Assembly: GCA_019054805.1 (NCBI GenBank) | Contig: JAHQIY010000003.1 | Location: 930,001-994,000, forward strand | Direction: 5' to 3' | Length of the DNA stretch: 64,000 nt | DNA from: Brachionus manjavacas | Taxonomy: Eukaryota > Rotifera > Eurotatoria > Ploima > Brachionidae | Shown here: piece by piece, positions 43,293-53,532 of the stretch | Position numbering within the stretch: position 1 is the stretch's first letter | How the letters are laid out: each line of letters begins with the position of its first letter | Notes under the pieces: model-generated | What the model was told of the DNA's origin: nothing | The model's database searches: none | What the model saw: only the letters and a program-made list of their open reading frames with translations | Position numbers and translations under genes: made by a program

Positions 43293-44738
43293 TCATATCA
43301 ACTTTTCAAACGCCTTTCTCAATTCTTTTAGACTAATGCGGCCATCTTGATCTCTGTCCAGCGCATTCAAAAAGCTCTCAACATCTTCATAATCTCTGTT
43401 CAGTTGAGCATTTAATTTTTGCATCAATTTTCCCGCTTCTTCCACCGACAAACTTCCACTTTGATCCATGTCCTCCTCGTTAAAAATGTCCGCAACCAAA
43501 TCAACCATGGCCAAATCACTTTTGAACATTTGAGCGCTTTCCAAGTTGTACCCACTAGTAAAGAACTTATCACTGTACTTTTCTTGAGTGTGTGCACTTT
43601 GTCTGCCATTACCAGATGCCAATCTGTCCACTTGGGATTTGTACTCAGCCAAACCCTCGCGATCTAGATCGACCAATTTGAGCGCGTGCACTTCTCCTTC
43701 CAGTATGTGCACTTGGCCGAATGGACGGTCGGCTGCTAGTGTGACTCCCTGAGGCGGCTTGATGTCCAGTACAAAATCTGGCAATTCGTTGGAAACCTTC
43801 AAGCTGTCTCCATACCGGCTGACATACTCGGCCGGGTTGGCTCTTATAATGCCTAAATACTTGAAGTCTTTTTTCACATGGACATGTGGAGCTTGCCACT
43901 GGATTATGACGTTTCTTGGCTTGACATTGATTGCGTCTGGCTGATCGGACCGCTGGTAGATGACCCTGCGCTTTAATTGAGAGTACGGCAGCCAGCGCTC
44001 TATGACCACTGACTGAGGTTTGCTTGGCAACGCCGCCAGACGCTCGATAACAACTTTTCTGGGCGGCGGAGGCAGCCTCTTGCCACTGATGGTGACCACT
44101 CTGCGGCCAACTTGTTTCGGAGGAGCTGGAGGCACTTCGCGAATGACCAAAGGTTCTGGCGTAGAAGCTCTAGCCGGCTGTTGTCTAATGATCAAAGGTG
44201 GTGCAGGAGGGGCCAAAGCATTCTGCTCCTGTTGGATGATAATCTCTCCCGGAGCCGGAGGAGTCGGTGGTCTCAGATACCTGATGGCCAATTCTTGTAC
44301 ATAAGCCACCGACTGATCAGTGCGCTTGGTGACAATCTCCGGATTGGCATCCTCATTAATAGAATACTCTTTTAAAGATAAAAGACCCTTCCAGTCGATG
44401 GCCTCTTGTCTATTGGTCCATATTCCCCTCTGGCCCAAGACAGTTATTTCCTCCGATGCATCAATTTGAATGGGAGCTTGGGATCTCAAGATGGCCTGCT
44501 CCATTTCACTTAAATAATTGCCAGTGGATGAGTTGGCTGAATTTTGCAAGGTGTTGGACAGCTGCCTGGCACTAAGGACTGGATCAGTACTTTGATTTGT
44601 GTAATCAAGCAGCCTTGACTGATCCATGGCGGCCAATTCGCTGAAACTGCTCTCTGGATGGGAATAGATCATTTTTGTTTGGCGGCATTGTTTCCCTGAG
44701 ATAGCCTTATATACTAGACAAAAGCAAATTATGTCCAA
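43293..44738 (-). CDS. proline-rich protein with two C-terminal EF-hands
   Basis: Up to 481 residues, one uninterrupted exon. The start is uncertain: Met1 at 44738 precedes residues that look non-coding, while Met23 (44672, MIYSHPESSFSEL) begins the well-composed protein and is my choice. A TATATAAG lies about 35 bases before it. Residues about 150-230 are Pro-rich with repeated PPAPG.IIIQ / PPAPPLIIRQ / TPEPLVIRE units; 225-290 has KVVIERL..VVIERWLPY..RRVIYQR..NVIIQW, a V-I-E/Q-R repeat reminiscent of cortical cytoskeleton proteins (resemblance only). Two canonical EF-hand loops follow: DMDQSGSLSVEE (423-434) and DRDQDGRISLKE (461-472), both with all Ca2+ ligands. No signal peptide or TM segment. 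Probably a cytosolic Ca2+-binding structural protein; function not known. Confidence 0.88.
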   Translation of the reverse strand: MDIICFCLVYKAISGKQCRQTKMIYSHPESSFSELAAMDQSRLLDYTNQSTDPVLSARQLSNTLQNSANSSTGNYLSEMEQAILRSQAPIQIDASEEITVLGQRGIWTNRQEAIDWKGLLSLKEYSINEDANPEIVTKRTDQSVAYVQELAIRYLRPPTPPAPGEIIIQQEQNALAPPAPPLIIRQQPARASTPEPLVIREVPPAPPKQVGRRVVTISGKRLPPPPRKVVIERLAALPSKPQSVVIERWLPYSQLKRRVIYQRSDQPDAINVKPRNVIIQWQAPHVHVKKDFKYLGIIRANPAEYVSRYGDSLKVSNELPDFVLDIKPPQGVTLAADRPFGQVHILEGEVHALKLVDLDREGLAEYKSQVDRLASGNGRQSAHTQEKYSDKFFTSGYNLESAQMFKSDLAMVDLVADIFNEEDMDQSGSLSVEEAGKLMQKLNAQLNRDYEDVESFLNALDRDQDGRISLKELRKAFEKLI

Positions 44739-45937
44739 AACAAAATTGTTTGTGTATTCGTAGAAATATTTGGTTAATTAAAAATAATAATTATTTTGCT
44801 TGATTGGGCATAATTTTAATTTAAGTAAAATTTAGGAGTCATTTCTTTGTGGAATTCAGTACAAATTGAATAAAAATATTTCCTCTATTGAAAATTTAGA
44901 GTAGAGGATAATAAAAAAATCTAAATAAAATTTAATTGATTTAAATTATTTGGATAATAAAAGGTGCAACATGGCAAGTTTCATTTTTTAGGGTAGCAAT
45001 TTTTTTTCTGTAACAACTCTTGTTTATCTTTGATTTAAATTTTTATAAAGGAATAAATTTTGTTCAATTTTTAGTAAATTTTATGATGTAACAAAAAAAT
45101 CTCTTTTTTATTTAGAAAACTGAAGTTCATGATCAAATGTTCATTCCAAATCAAAATTTTAACTTTTAAATCAGACTTTTTCTCAAGTCTAAATCAAGTC
45201 AAGTCAATGACTTGACAGATCCATATTTGATACCAATAAAGTAGTTGCTTCCCAATTTCTGGCCGTTTATCTTTACCTATGTAGTCTGTAAATGTAACCA
45301 GATTTAGAAACAAGTTTTTTCAACTGGTCCAGATGAAGCAGGTATTGATAAAAAATTTTGTGCAAGTAATGACTTTGACTTAAATTTTTGTGGCTAAGAC
45401 TTAAAACTGTAACTTATAAACAATTCTGTTTTAAATTTAAATAAAAGGTATTTTTAGAGCCGTAATTATTTTTTAAAATCTCCACTTATTCAGTAAAGGA
45501 AGAACAAAACCAATTTACAAGTATCCAATTCCATTTGGTTTATTTATTTCGGTAAAACACTCACAACAAAATAAAAAAGTATATCATAAAAGAGAAAAAT
45601 GACACTGGATATTTTTTTAACTATCTTTACTAATTTAGCAAAACAAAAGCAAAATGAATAATATTTGAAAAAAAACTTCTTTTGAATTTTCTACTTTTTT
45701 AGTAAAACTATTAGGACAATAATAAACATTTTTTTTAATTTAAGCGTCACATTCTCAGACAATAAAGATATATTGAATATCCAACTCCTTTTTTTCGAAA
45801 ATTTATTGATAATTAACCTTTACCAAAATGGTCGATGAAATAAAACAGTGTTGTAGTTTACAGTTAATAAAATAATAGTCATACAAAAAAAGGGGACTAA
45901 ACTAACGGGTCTGGAATTAAAAATGGCTTGTATTTAA
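44739..45937. other. AT-rich spacer with short repeat traces
   Basis: GACTT/AAGTC words at 45165-45225 match the MITE at 25171-25470. A short ATATTGAATATCCAACTCC near 45772 matches the last LINE-A ORF2 codons (YIEYPTP). Otherwise nothing. Confidence 0.35.
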
Positions 45938-46765
45938 TGTTGCACTGAATTATTCGGTTTTTTACCAAAATAATTCAAATCAGAACTTTTATATTTCAAA
46001 ACTTTACTACATAAATCACCTTGCACTTAAATAATTTTTGATTTTTACTAAAATAATTTATGAGTTGCACTAAAATAATTTCTAATTTGGATTAAAATAA
46101 TTTTTGAGTTGCACTAAAATAATTTTTGACATGAACTAAAATAATTTTTGACTTGAACTAAAATAATTTTAAATATTAATTTAGACTTTATTTTTATTTT
46201 TGTTTTCAAAAAAGCTTATTTTATTTTATTTCCGTCCCTTTTATAAATTCCTTGCGGCTACTTATTTAGAAATTAAAACAATTAACAGCTAGTTACTCAA
46301 CGGTAGATCATCATGACATGATAATTTTTTGTTAAGTAATTTTTTACGCGGCTTCTCCTTAAATACTATGTTACTTCCTGTCTCTCGAATATCTTTATTT
46401 CTTATTTTCTTATTTTCTGAGGAAGACCCACTTTGGCAGCAGCAGCACTAGTGGTAGATCCTACTGGATTCAAAAAAGCTTATTTAATTCGTTAATTTAA
46501 TAACGAGTCGGCTTCTTAATAAATACAATATTATTTTTTTTTATTTTATTCTTATGTATGTTTCACTATATTTTTTTTCTCTCTAAATCACATAATTGTA
46601 ATTGTAATTTGTATTTTCTTATGTTTAAAAAAAATAAAGTTTTCGAAAAAAATAGTGCTTGTTGTATTTATTTATCTAAAAATGAATTAAAATAGTTCAG
46701 GTCCAAAATTATTTTAGTGCTTTTTAAACATTAATTTAGTGCTTAATAAAGATTATTTTATCATA
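45938..46765. mobile_element. hAT-derived non-autonomous element with subterminal GCACTAAAATAATTT repeats (empty-site copy)
   Basis: The left part (45945-46170) has six or more tandem-like GCACTAAAATAATTT / GAACTAAAATAATTT words. The right part (46690-46760) has the inverted TTATTTTAGTGC words. Between them, 46440-46600 matches 8358-8538, including the codons DPTGFKKA. It holds one TTTGTATTT where the other copy carries the MULE. Confidence 0.7.
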
Positions 46766-46869
46766 AAAAATCTTTCTATTTATAAATTTATCAAAGGCTT
46801 TAATTTTTTAAATTAAAACTGAACCCTTCTATTTTGAAAAAATAATATCAGTTAAGATATTGAACTCCA

Positions 46870-47060
46870 TGATGACTTATGATATCGAGCCTAGAGCGAA
46901 CAGGCTTTACTTGGTCTTGTACAGTCTTATGCAAGTGTGAATTTTGTTTTCGAGTTGCTCAAGATTTTTGGCCCTTCAATCACCTTCATAAACTTGTGCT
47001 TTCAAATCTCCCCATAAATCTTCGATTGCTGGATTCACTTCTTTGGCAACATACCTTATA
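46870..47060 (-). pseudogene. Tc1-like transposase C-terminal fragment
   Basis: The minus frame reads RYVAKEVNPAIEDLWGDLKA, then QVYEGD, stop, RAKNLEQLENKIHTCIRLYKTK. The pattern (E/D)xNPIE-LWG-LK-V...W-AK-LEELE-KI is the end of Tc1-type DDE_3 domains. The stop is TGA where a Trp codon (TGG) is expected. About 60 codons. Confidence 0.72.
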
Positions 47061-47425
47061 TTTTCATCTACAATATAATTCTGTACCATATTCGTATAAT
47101 AGGATCCAAATGCTTGAGCCCTCAATCGCCTAAACAAACACACAAAATCTACAATTTCGTCTTTTTTCTTATTATTTTTAGCTTTTATTTTTTCTAAAAA
47201 ATTCTAATTTCTATTTTATAACTTTTTTTTATATCAAATTCGAATATTCATTGTAACTAGATTAAACTTTAATTTAAATTTCCATGTAAAAATATTCTAA
47301 ATTATTTTATTCGATTTTAAAATTATGCTCAATTACAATTAAATTTTTTTTTCTCAACTTAATTTATTTTTACGCAATATTTCTTATTCGTCTTATAAAT
47401 TGTAAAACAAAATTTTATTTACGTT

Positions 47426-47478
47426 GGACTGAAAAGAAGGACTTTGATCCATTCTGAGCTGAGCCGAATCTGTTTAAT
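47426..47478 (+). repeat. LINE 3'-end fragment
   Basis: GACTGAAAAGAAGGACTTTG resembles GGCTGAAAAGAAGGCACTAC at 49086, the 3' end of the LINE fragment at 48700-49170. Confidence 0.4.
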
Positions 47479-47576
47479 GTTTTCTTAAAATTTTTTTTTA
47501 CATTTTCAAACAATAAAGAATTTAATTTAATTTTTGTTATATAATTCTGTACCATATTCACATATTGAGTTCATCT

Positions 47577-47587
47577 AATGTTAAAAA
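47577..47587. repeat. 11-bp target-site duplication of the SINE (3' side)
   Basis: AATGTTAAAAA, identical to 47881-47891. Confidence 0.8.
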
Positions 47588-47880
47588 TAATTGTCCCTAT
47601 TCTATCCTAGTGGATAATGGGGAGGCGCTCATCGCCTTTTCAAGTACCTTTTTGAGCAACGGCTCCGATCTGACACAGAGGCTACTGTATCGAGATAATC
47701 ATCTACACCGCAATTATTACCCAGTCGAAACTGGTGTCCCTATTTTTATGATGAAAGAGGTTTAAACATTCGCCCCGTACTGCAGAGATATTTTGAAGAT
47801 TTTTTCACCCTCAGCGGGTTTTGAACCCTCGATCCTCTGCTTGCATGACTAACACGCAAACCATTCGGCTATACGGGCTC
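47588..47880 (-). mobile_element. tRNA-derived SINE, 293 bp
   Basis: It lies between two identical AATGTTAAAAA repeats, as expected for LINE-mediated insertion. The minus-strand 5' end begins GAGCCCGTATAGCCGAATGG and carries a pol III A box (TAGCCGAATGG, about 47863-47873) and B box (GGTTCAAAACC, about 47826-47836) at tRNA spacing. The body of about 220 bp is GC-richer than the surroundings and has no gene; the 66-codon plus-strand frame in it is a shadow. It would be transcribed by RNA polymerase III from the internal promoter and mobilised by a LINE in trans. Confidence 0.82.
47812..47880 (-). ncRNA. tRNA-like head of the SINE (internal pol III promoter)
   Basis: A-box and B-box matches with 26 bases between them, and a possible anticodon stem GCGTG/CATGC. 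The acceptor and T stems do not pair well, so this is a tRNA relic, not a functional tRNA. I cannot assign the parent tRNA. Confidence 0.65.
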
Positions 47881-48043
47881 AATGTTAAAAAAGACATAGA
47901 AAATTTTTAATTTATTATAATTTATTCAGTAAAATATTGCAATTTTTCTAGAGTCGAATTTTATTAGATAAAAAATTTGAAAGAAAAAGTGAAAAAAAAT
48001 AAAGCTCAGGATATAAGTTAATTGATTGATTAATTAAAGTGAT

Positions 48044-48206
48044 TCATGAAATGATGCATCCGCAATCGTCGAAGAATAAGTTGCTCCATTGTTTTCGATC
48101 GTTTGTTGTTAGATCGTTTAATTTTTCCAAGCATTGTAAATTATCAATAATTATCTGTTGTGATATAGCGACATCTTTGTCGATATCACTGGAAAGTTGA
48201 TTAACT
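48044..48206 (-). pseudogene. possible LINE ORF2 C-terminal fragment
   Basis: The minus frame is open for 53 codons: VNQLSSDIDKDVAISQQIII, then LEKLNDLTTNDRKQWSNLFF and a stop. The DR-(K)-W pattern near the end resembles ORF2 C termini of some LINEs. A weak call; otherwise unrecognised. Confidence 0.3.
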
Positions 48207-48477
48207 TAACCATGAGCGTTTAAGTTAACAAGGAGCATATATATCGGATAGACGGGCCCAAGGGTACTAATGTAAACATTACATTTGTTTGTACAGGTTA
48301 ATAATGAAATGGTTGTGTGGAGAAGTATGGTGTATTACAATGGATTTTATAGAGAAAAGCTCGCGGTGCTGGAGATCATAACAAATTAGTCAAAAATAAA
48401 TCCAAAGAATATTTTTACGACAAATCAACGATTGATTGAATTTAATTAATTTATTTGGTTATTAATTAATTGAATTG

Positions 48478-48520
48478 AGCCCTGGCTCGGTACAGAAAAC
48501 AAATAAATAAATAATATTCT
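48478..48520 (+). repeat. LINE-A-type tail fragment
   Basis: GAGCCCTGGCTCGGTACAGA followed by AAACAAATAAATAAATAA. The plus-strand tail alone. Confidence 0.72.
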
Positions 48521-48699
48521 CCTTTAAGGAGAAGTAAGAAAAAAATAAAAATAAAATTTTTTGTGTTCTTGCGTTTTTTTTTTGGTAATAAAAAAATTAT
48601 TACCTAAAAATTGAAAAAGGCATTAAAGTTAGAAAGCAAGAAAACTTAATCAAGTCAAATTTCATTATTTTAAATTCGGGAACAGAAAAAATAAAGTTT

Positions 48700-49170
48700 A
48701 AACTACAAAAATGCAAAATAGGATTCTAAGAATTATAAAATGTTTTCCTCTTAAAACAAGCATCAAAATGCATAAAGTAATTAAAATTGATAAAATAGAA
48801 GACAGTTAAAACCAACTATTCATTAAATTTATGAAAACGAGAGCTCAATATGAATTAAACGCAAAAGAAATCCACGTTTACCTTTCTAAAAGACCAAATG
48901 AATCACAATAAAAATTCAGAACAGTTTTTGACAAGCTACAATGATAAATTTAAATTTTTTACTCAAAGTCTTCAATGTAACTTAACTTTAAATTATATTT
49001 TATTTTTCTATTCAATTTTAAATTGCTTATGAGGCTGAAATTAATAATAATAATATTAATTAATTGCAAAATATTCCTAACAGGCTGGCTGAAAAGAAGG
49101 CACTACGTCGTTTGGAGCTGCCAAGAGGAACTATTCCCTCTAAATTATATATTAAATAAATAAATAAAAT
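48700..49170 (+). pseudogene. LINE ORF2 C-terminal fragment and 3' end (different family)
   Basis: The plus frame reads LQKMQNRILRIIKCFPLKTS, IKMHKVIKID, then LFIKFMKTRAQYELNAKEIH. The (I/M)QN-R-LR-I...L---IH--I pattern is the C-terminal end of Jockey/RTE-type ORF2. It finishes at 49160 in AATAAATAAATAAA. One stop lies in the frame. The 5' part is missing. Confidence 0.6.
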
Positions 49171-49298
49171 AATCAAGTCAAATTACATTTCTCATAATAA
49201 TCTAATCAGAATCGATGATAGAATCGAAAATCGCCTATCACCTACAAAAACTCCAACCTCAATACTCATTTTATCGAGAGCGAAAGACATTTAATTGT

Positions 49299-49502
49299 TC
49301 AAATCAAGAGAGAAGCGATTATTTTGTAATTTTTTTTAGTTTTTTTTTTATTCGTTTGTTTGAAATATTTTTTTTTTGAATAAATATTTTTTGCATAATT
49401 AGCTTTTTTATTCGATAATTGCCCAAATTTTTGCAAACGATGAAATATTTTTCTTGCATAAATTAAAAAAGTTCTATGTCTTTTCAACTCAATATGCGGC
49501 AT
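49299..49502 (-). CDS. small basic ORF, unrecognised
   Basis: 67 codons from ATG at 49502: MPHIELKRHRTFLIYARKIF, then HRLQKFGQLSNKKANYAKN and a Lys/Asn-rich end. The first 45 residues look protein-like (possible amphipathic basic helix); the end is low complexity. Divergent to the NCBP3-like gene, 700 bp away. It could be a small gene, a first exon or chance. Confidence 0.22.
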   Translation of the reverse strand: MPHIELKRHRTFLIYARKIFHRLQKFGQLSNKKANYAKNIYSKKKYFKQTNKKKTKKNYKIIASLLI

Positions 49503-50192
49503 TTTGAGTTGTTGCTAAGTTGGGCCAAAACGAACGAACTTGTTCCTTACCTTACTTAGGTTACTTTTTAGAAAGTTGTACGAATCTTTTTTGATGGTTT
49601 CGTACATTTTTTACTTAAAACTTGTCAAAAATTCATCTTAATGATATAAATTTGTCTGGTTTGGATCAGTCTGGTTTTAAATTTCGTAAAAAATTGAGAA
49701 ATGTCTTGTTCACTCTTATAGCAATTTAAACTATTGTTTTTTTTTATTATTATTATTATTATTATTTATTCATAAAATTACGCCAGATTCGGCGATGTAA
49801 AAAATAACATAAAATTGAATACAAAGGAAGGTAGTTATGTACTGTTTGTTTTCCCTTTTTTAAATTTACAATTATGTTTAAGAAATTAAAATATTAAAAT
49901 AGATTTTCATTTTTTACATAAATACCACAAAAGATTTAATTTTAAATTAAATATTCAAAGATTGAGACTAACACAAAAATAAATAAAACCTTGTTCAAAT
50001 GTCTTAGGTAAGTATTTTTTAAATTTTATTAATAAATTGTTTTTTTTTATTTTAATTTTTAACCTGAAGGAGCTTTTGCATCAAAACGAAACAAATGTTA
50101 AGTTAGATCTGCAATCGGGGCCGAAAAAATGATATATACACAGCTATTTAAAAAAAATATTTATTCAAGAAAATTATTTTTGTTGGACAAAA
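49503..50192. other. AT-rich region upstream of the NCBP3-like gene
   Basis: Contains (TTA)n at 49743-49770 and a weak LINE tail (CCTGAAGGAGCTTTTGC, about 50063). ATGATATATACACAGC at 50130-50145 is a possible TATA region about 50 bases before the ATG. Confidence 0.35.
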
Positions 50193-51314
50193 ATGAACAA
50201 ATTCGAGGAACTAGTTCGAAATTCTCAAAGTGATCCGGCAAAGAACATAAAGATAACTATTTCAAACAAGTCCGACGCAGATGAAGACGAGGAGAAAATG
50301 GACGTGATCGAGACTAGCATAGTCGATGAGGACAAACTAATCGACCCCATCCGGGCCCAAAGTAGCGATGACGAAACTGAATTTCACGTTAACTTGGACA
50401 AAGCGCCGCCAACCTTACAGAACACAATTTTAAACGAAAAGATCTATCTGAACGAAGCCAAGGAAGACGCCAAGCCTGACTTCGATCTCGACTTCATATC
50501 CGAGCCCAATCTATCTCTCTTGTACGACTCGCTGAATCTAGCCGAGTCGAATTTTGCCAGCGACCCGGAGCCTGATCTCAAAAACGCCAACCTCTACCGC
50601 AAAGACTCCATTCATGTCTACGGCGTCGACCTGCTCAAAACAGACGACATCTTCGACTTTTTCGGCCCATACAAACCATTCGCCATCGAGTGGATCAACG
50701 ACAGCTCTTGCAACGTCGTCTGGAAGAACGAAACTCACGCGGCCAACGCTTTGCTGCACGCCAGCCAGCCGTATGAGTTCGCGAGCGCGCCGGGCAAACG
50801 AGAGCGGCTGCCGCCACAAGGCAGCAAGTGGCGCAAGGCGACACAGTTGGCCAAGGGAAAATTTCAGCTGTACATGAGATTTGTCAGGCTCAAGACGGAC
50901 CGAAAGGCAAAAGGGGCTGAGTCGAGGAGCAAATTTTATGTGAGGCATGGCAATCCGAACTATGGCAATATCAAGGGCTTGATAAGTGAATCGAAGCGCA
51001 AGGAGCTGAAGATAAACCAGCTTAAGGAGGCTTCGAATGGGCTTGATTTGGAGGAGGCGAATGGCCGCAAGTTGGTCAGCTATGAGGATGTCGCCGAGGA
51101 GTTTGGTGTGGAGAGCGAGCCGCGGGCTGCGCTCAAGGCTGAGAGCAGACGAGCCCGCGGGCTCTATTCGGACCAGATCGACCAGCCTAGAAAAAAAACT
51201 AGATTCGAGCCCTATGCTAGACAAGATCGCTCCATTGCCAAATCAAATGCCATCAATGACCCAAACGACCTGAGAAATAAACTCAACAGAATCAAGGGCT
51301 TGTCATCTCAATAA
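50193..51314 (+). CDS. NCBP3: nuclear cap-binding protein subunit 3-like
   Basis: 373 residues, intronless. NCBP3 binds capped RNA with NCBP1 and supports nuclear mRNA export. Residues 1-130 are acidic and disordered. Residues about 133-190 form the degenerate RRM-like cap-binding region (DSIHVYGVDLLKTDDIFDFF, then IEWINDSSCNVVWKNETHAANAL), which matches the family pattern of a G-V-D-x-M/L-ST start and W-ND-S-CNVVW. Residues about 215-265 have the second conserved block (FQLYMRFVRLKTDRK ... FYVRHGNPNYGNIKGLIS), close to the family's Y-GNPNYG-KG-(I/L)S. The C terminus is basic with an NLS-like RKKTRFEPY. Shorter than the vertebrate protein (about 600 residues), lacking much of its C-terminal tail. 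GC content is much higher than the flanks. A poly-A signal AATAAA lies near 51361. Confidence 0.9.
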   Translation: MNKFEELVRNSQSDPAKNIKITISNKSDADEDEEKMDVIETSIVDEDKLIDPIRAQSSDDETEFHVNLDKAPPTLQNTILNEKIYLNEAKEDAKPDFDLDFISEPNLSLLYDSLNLAESNFASDPEPDLKNANLYRKDSIHVYGVDLLKTDDIFDFFGPYKPFAIEWINDSSCNVVWKNETHAANALLHASQPYEFASAPGKRERLPPQGSKWRKATQLAKGKFQLYMRFVRLKTDRKAKGAESRSKFYVRHGNPNYGNIKGLISESKRKELKINQLKEASNGLDLEEANGRKLVSYEDVAEEFGVESEPRAALKAESRRARGLYSDQIDQPRKKTRFEPYARQDRSIAKSNAINDPNDLRNKLNRIKGLSSQ

Positions 51315-51477
51315 CAAAAATGTTGTCTTTTAATTATTTGATCTATTTTTTTTCTGTAATAATAAATAGTTTTTGGTGTACAAAGTTTAAAGTTCCAAAT
51401 GATTGAATTAAATTAAAGATTGCATTTTATTTGTTCACAAATATATCTATAAAATTCATTTTTTTTACAATAGTTGT

Positions 51478-51600
51478 ACAGTCAAGCCTTGGTAATCTGA
51501 CCTTCGATTAACTTCGATCTTTGCTTCATTATATATTTGCATCATCAAATCATCTCTAATGTCCGGCATTAAGTGTCATGAAAAAAAAATTTCATGAAAA
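51478..51600 (+). mobile_element. pogo-type terminus
   Basis: TACAGTCAAGCCTTGGTAATCTG resembles the CAGTCAAACCTCGGTAA ends of pogo/Tigger elements, here after TA. No matching right end was found nearby, so it is a fragment. Confidence 0.45.
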
Positions 51601-51715
51601 ATTATTTCAATTACCCGACATTAGTTTTTAACAAAATCAAACAAAATTTTTGTTAATATTACTCTGCAATCATGAGAAAAAAATTAACGAACTAATTTTC
51701 ACGTAATTATTTATT

Positions 51716-51775
51716 TTTATTTATTTATTTGTAAATCTGTATCGAGCTAAGGCTCCTTCAGATTAAAAAAAAATC
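51716..51775 (-). repeat. LINE-A-type tail fragment
   Basis: TTATTTATTTGTAAATCTGT, then ATCGAGCTAAGGCTCCTTCA. The complement of the LINE tail. Confidence 0.7.
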
Positions 51776-51837
51776 AAAATAAAATAAGCTAAAATAGAAG
51801 AAAATTAAAATTAGATATATTGATATAGAGAATTATT

Positions 51838-52000
51838 TATTTTTATTTATTTATTTGTTTTCTGTACCGAGCTAAAGTTCCTTCAGAATAAATTAAAAAT
51901 AAAATAAAAAAATAAAATAAAAATAAAATTAAAGTTAAAAAAATTTGATGAAAAAAAAAGAATCAAAATAGAGTAAATAAGCTAAAAAATGAAAGTTGAA
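51838..52000 (-). repeat. LINE-A 3' UTR fragment
   Basis: TTATTTGTTTTCTGTACCGA then GCTAAAGTTCCTTCAGAATAA and the AT-rich UTR, matching 29610-29765. Side by side with the fragment at 51716. Confidence 0.8.
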
Positions 52001-53384
52001 CAGGATACATATTTTTAAATTTTCACTTAATTTACCTGTAAATAAATAAATTTTTTCGTTTATTTTCACGCAAATGCCAAATAAGGCGCAACATTAAAAT
52101 GTGAACTGACGTTTTCGTGATCTTCAGTTCACCTGGAAAGAAAAGAGTGAACTATAGATCACAAAAATTGTGTGAACTTTATTTTGTGCGCTTTTTTTAA
52201 GTGAACTAATTAATTTTTTTTCTCACTAGCTATTTTATATTTTTAGATAAAAATCGTGGCTTGGTTGACTCGGTTAAGTTTGTGTGCTCGCAAATAGAAA
52301 TCAATATGGAACTAAAATTGGATTACTTTTATTTTTATAAAATTTTAAATGATCTTTTGAGAGTAAACTTTTTTACTTAGTAACACTAGTGCAATTTTCC
52401 TTCTTTATTTTTTTTATTTAACTCGAATTTAATGTAATTTTTTTGTATTTTTGCCTATGGGGCTTTAAACTAATAAATAATAAAAATAATAATAATTAAT
52501 TAATTTGCTAATAATTTTGAAAATGGACCATAAAGAAATTTATAATAAAATAAAACAAAAATTTCCAGAAATACCCTCCGTCCGCTGTTGAACTGCTCAT
52601 GTTAACTCCGAGTTCGGTCTGAGTCGGTTTGATTCGGTTTAGGACAAAAAAAATTAAAAATAAAAAGAACACAATGAATAATAATTATCAAAATTAAAAA
52701 TTAACATTACAAAACATAGATCCCCTATTAAATGAATACAAAAGCAAAATTTCTAGTCTCCTTACTCTTTTTTACTTTATTTACTTTATTTTTAAATTTA
52801 TTTTTTGATCTTTTCTTTTTTTGTTTTATTTAACTCTATTTTTGTTTTATTTTGGTTTTATTCTGAAGGAGCTTAAGCTCGGTACGGTTAACAAATAAAT
52901 ATAAATAAAAGATGGGAATTATTTCCTACCAACCATGCTTGGAATTCGGAGAAAAAGTTAAAATTGTGACTCGGAAAAGAAATGAGAGTGGAAACCAATT
53001 ACTTGCACTACGCTGTTATAATTTTAAATGCCAAAAATATAGAAGCATTGCATGCAATTCCTTTTTTTCTCTTTAAAAAAAAAGATCAAATTGTGGGCTC
53101 TACAATTACCGATTAGAAAAGCATCTGAAATGTTAACGCTAAATTTTTTCTACGATTATCTTCATTTTTTAAAAAGTTATTTAATTAAATTAAAAATCAT
53201 TATAAAAATTGTTAAATTATTTAATTAAATTTCATAAGCGATATGTAAATATATGTAATTTTTTAAGCTAATAGGTTCCGTCGAAATTTTAAATATTTTA
53301 AAGAAAAACACTATTAAAGAAGTTTGCTATTTTTTTTGTAAATACAAATCTTGAAAATTTAATTGACCTCCACTTTTTAAAAGA
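52001..53384. other. AT-rich region with LINE tail and AGTTCAC repeats
   Basis: GTGAAC/GTTCAC words at 52095-52175. A plus-strand LINE tail at 52858-52915 (CTGAAGGAGCTTAAGCTCGG). No coding frame that I trust. Confidence 0.4.
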
Positions 53385-53515
53385 GAATTTAACGAGCTTT
53401 CTAAAAATGTGCTTAGTTTTTGTCCAGACAGTAAAGTTTTTGAGAATTCGGATGATTTCATTATAATTGAAAAAATTCAATTTATAATTGTAATATTTGA
53501 TATACTTTGTTTTAA
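53385..53515. repeat. half-copy of the foldback MITE at 18975-19640
   Basis: GAGAATTTAACGAGCTTTCT and the following 100 bases match 19107-19235 with scattered changes. The other arm is not next to it; a related end may be at 54815-54925. Confidence 0.68.
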
Positions 53516-53532
53516 CGTAATTGCTCAATTTA

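Noticed and set aside
47565..47765. 66-codon ORF
   Set aside because: Lies within the tRNA-derived SINE; no protein features.
47812..47880. functional tRNA gene
   Set aside because: A and B boxes are present but acceptor and T stems do not pair well, and it is fused to a 220-bp body between target duplications, so it is a SINE head.
50538..51224. 228-codon minus-strand ORF opposite the NCBP3-like gene
   Set aside because: A shadow frame in GC-rich coding DNA; the plus strand carries the conserved domain.
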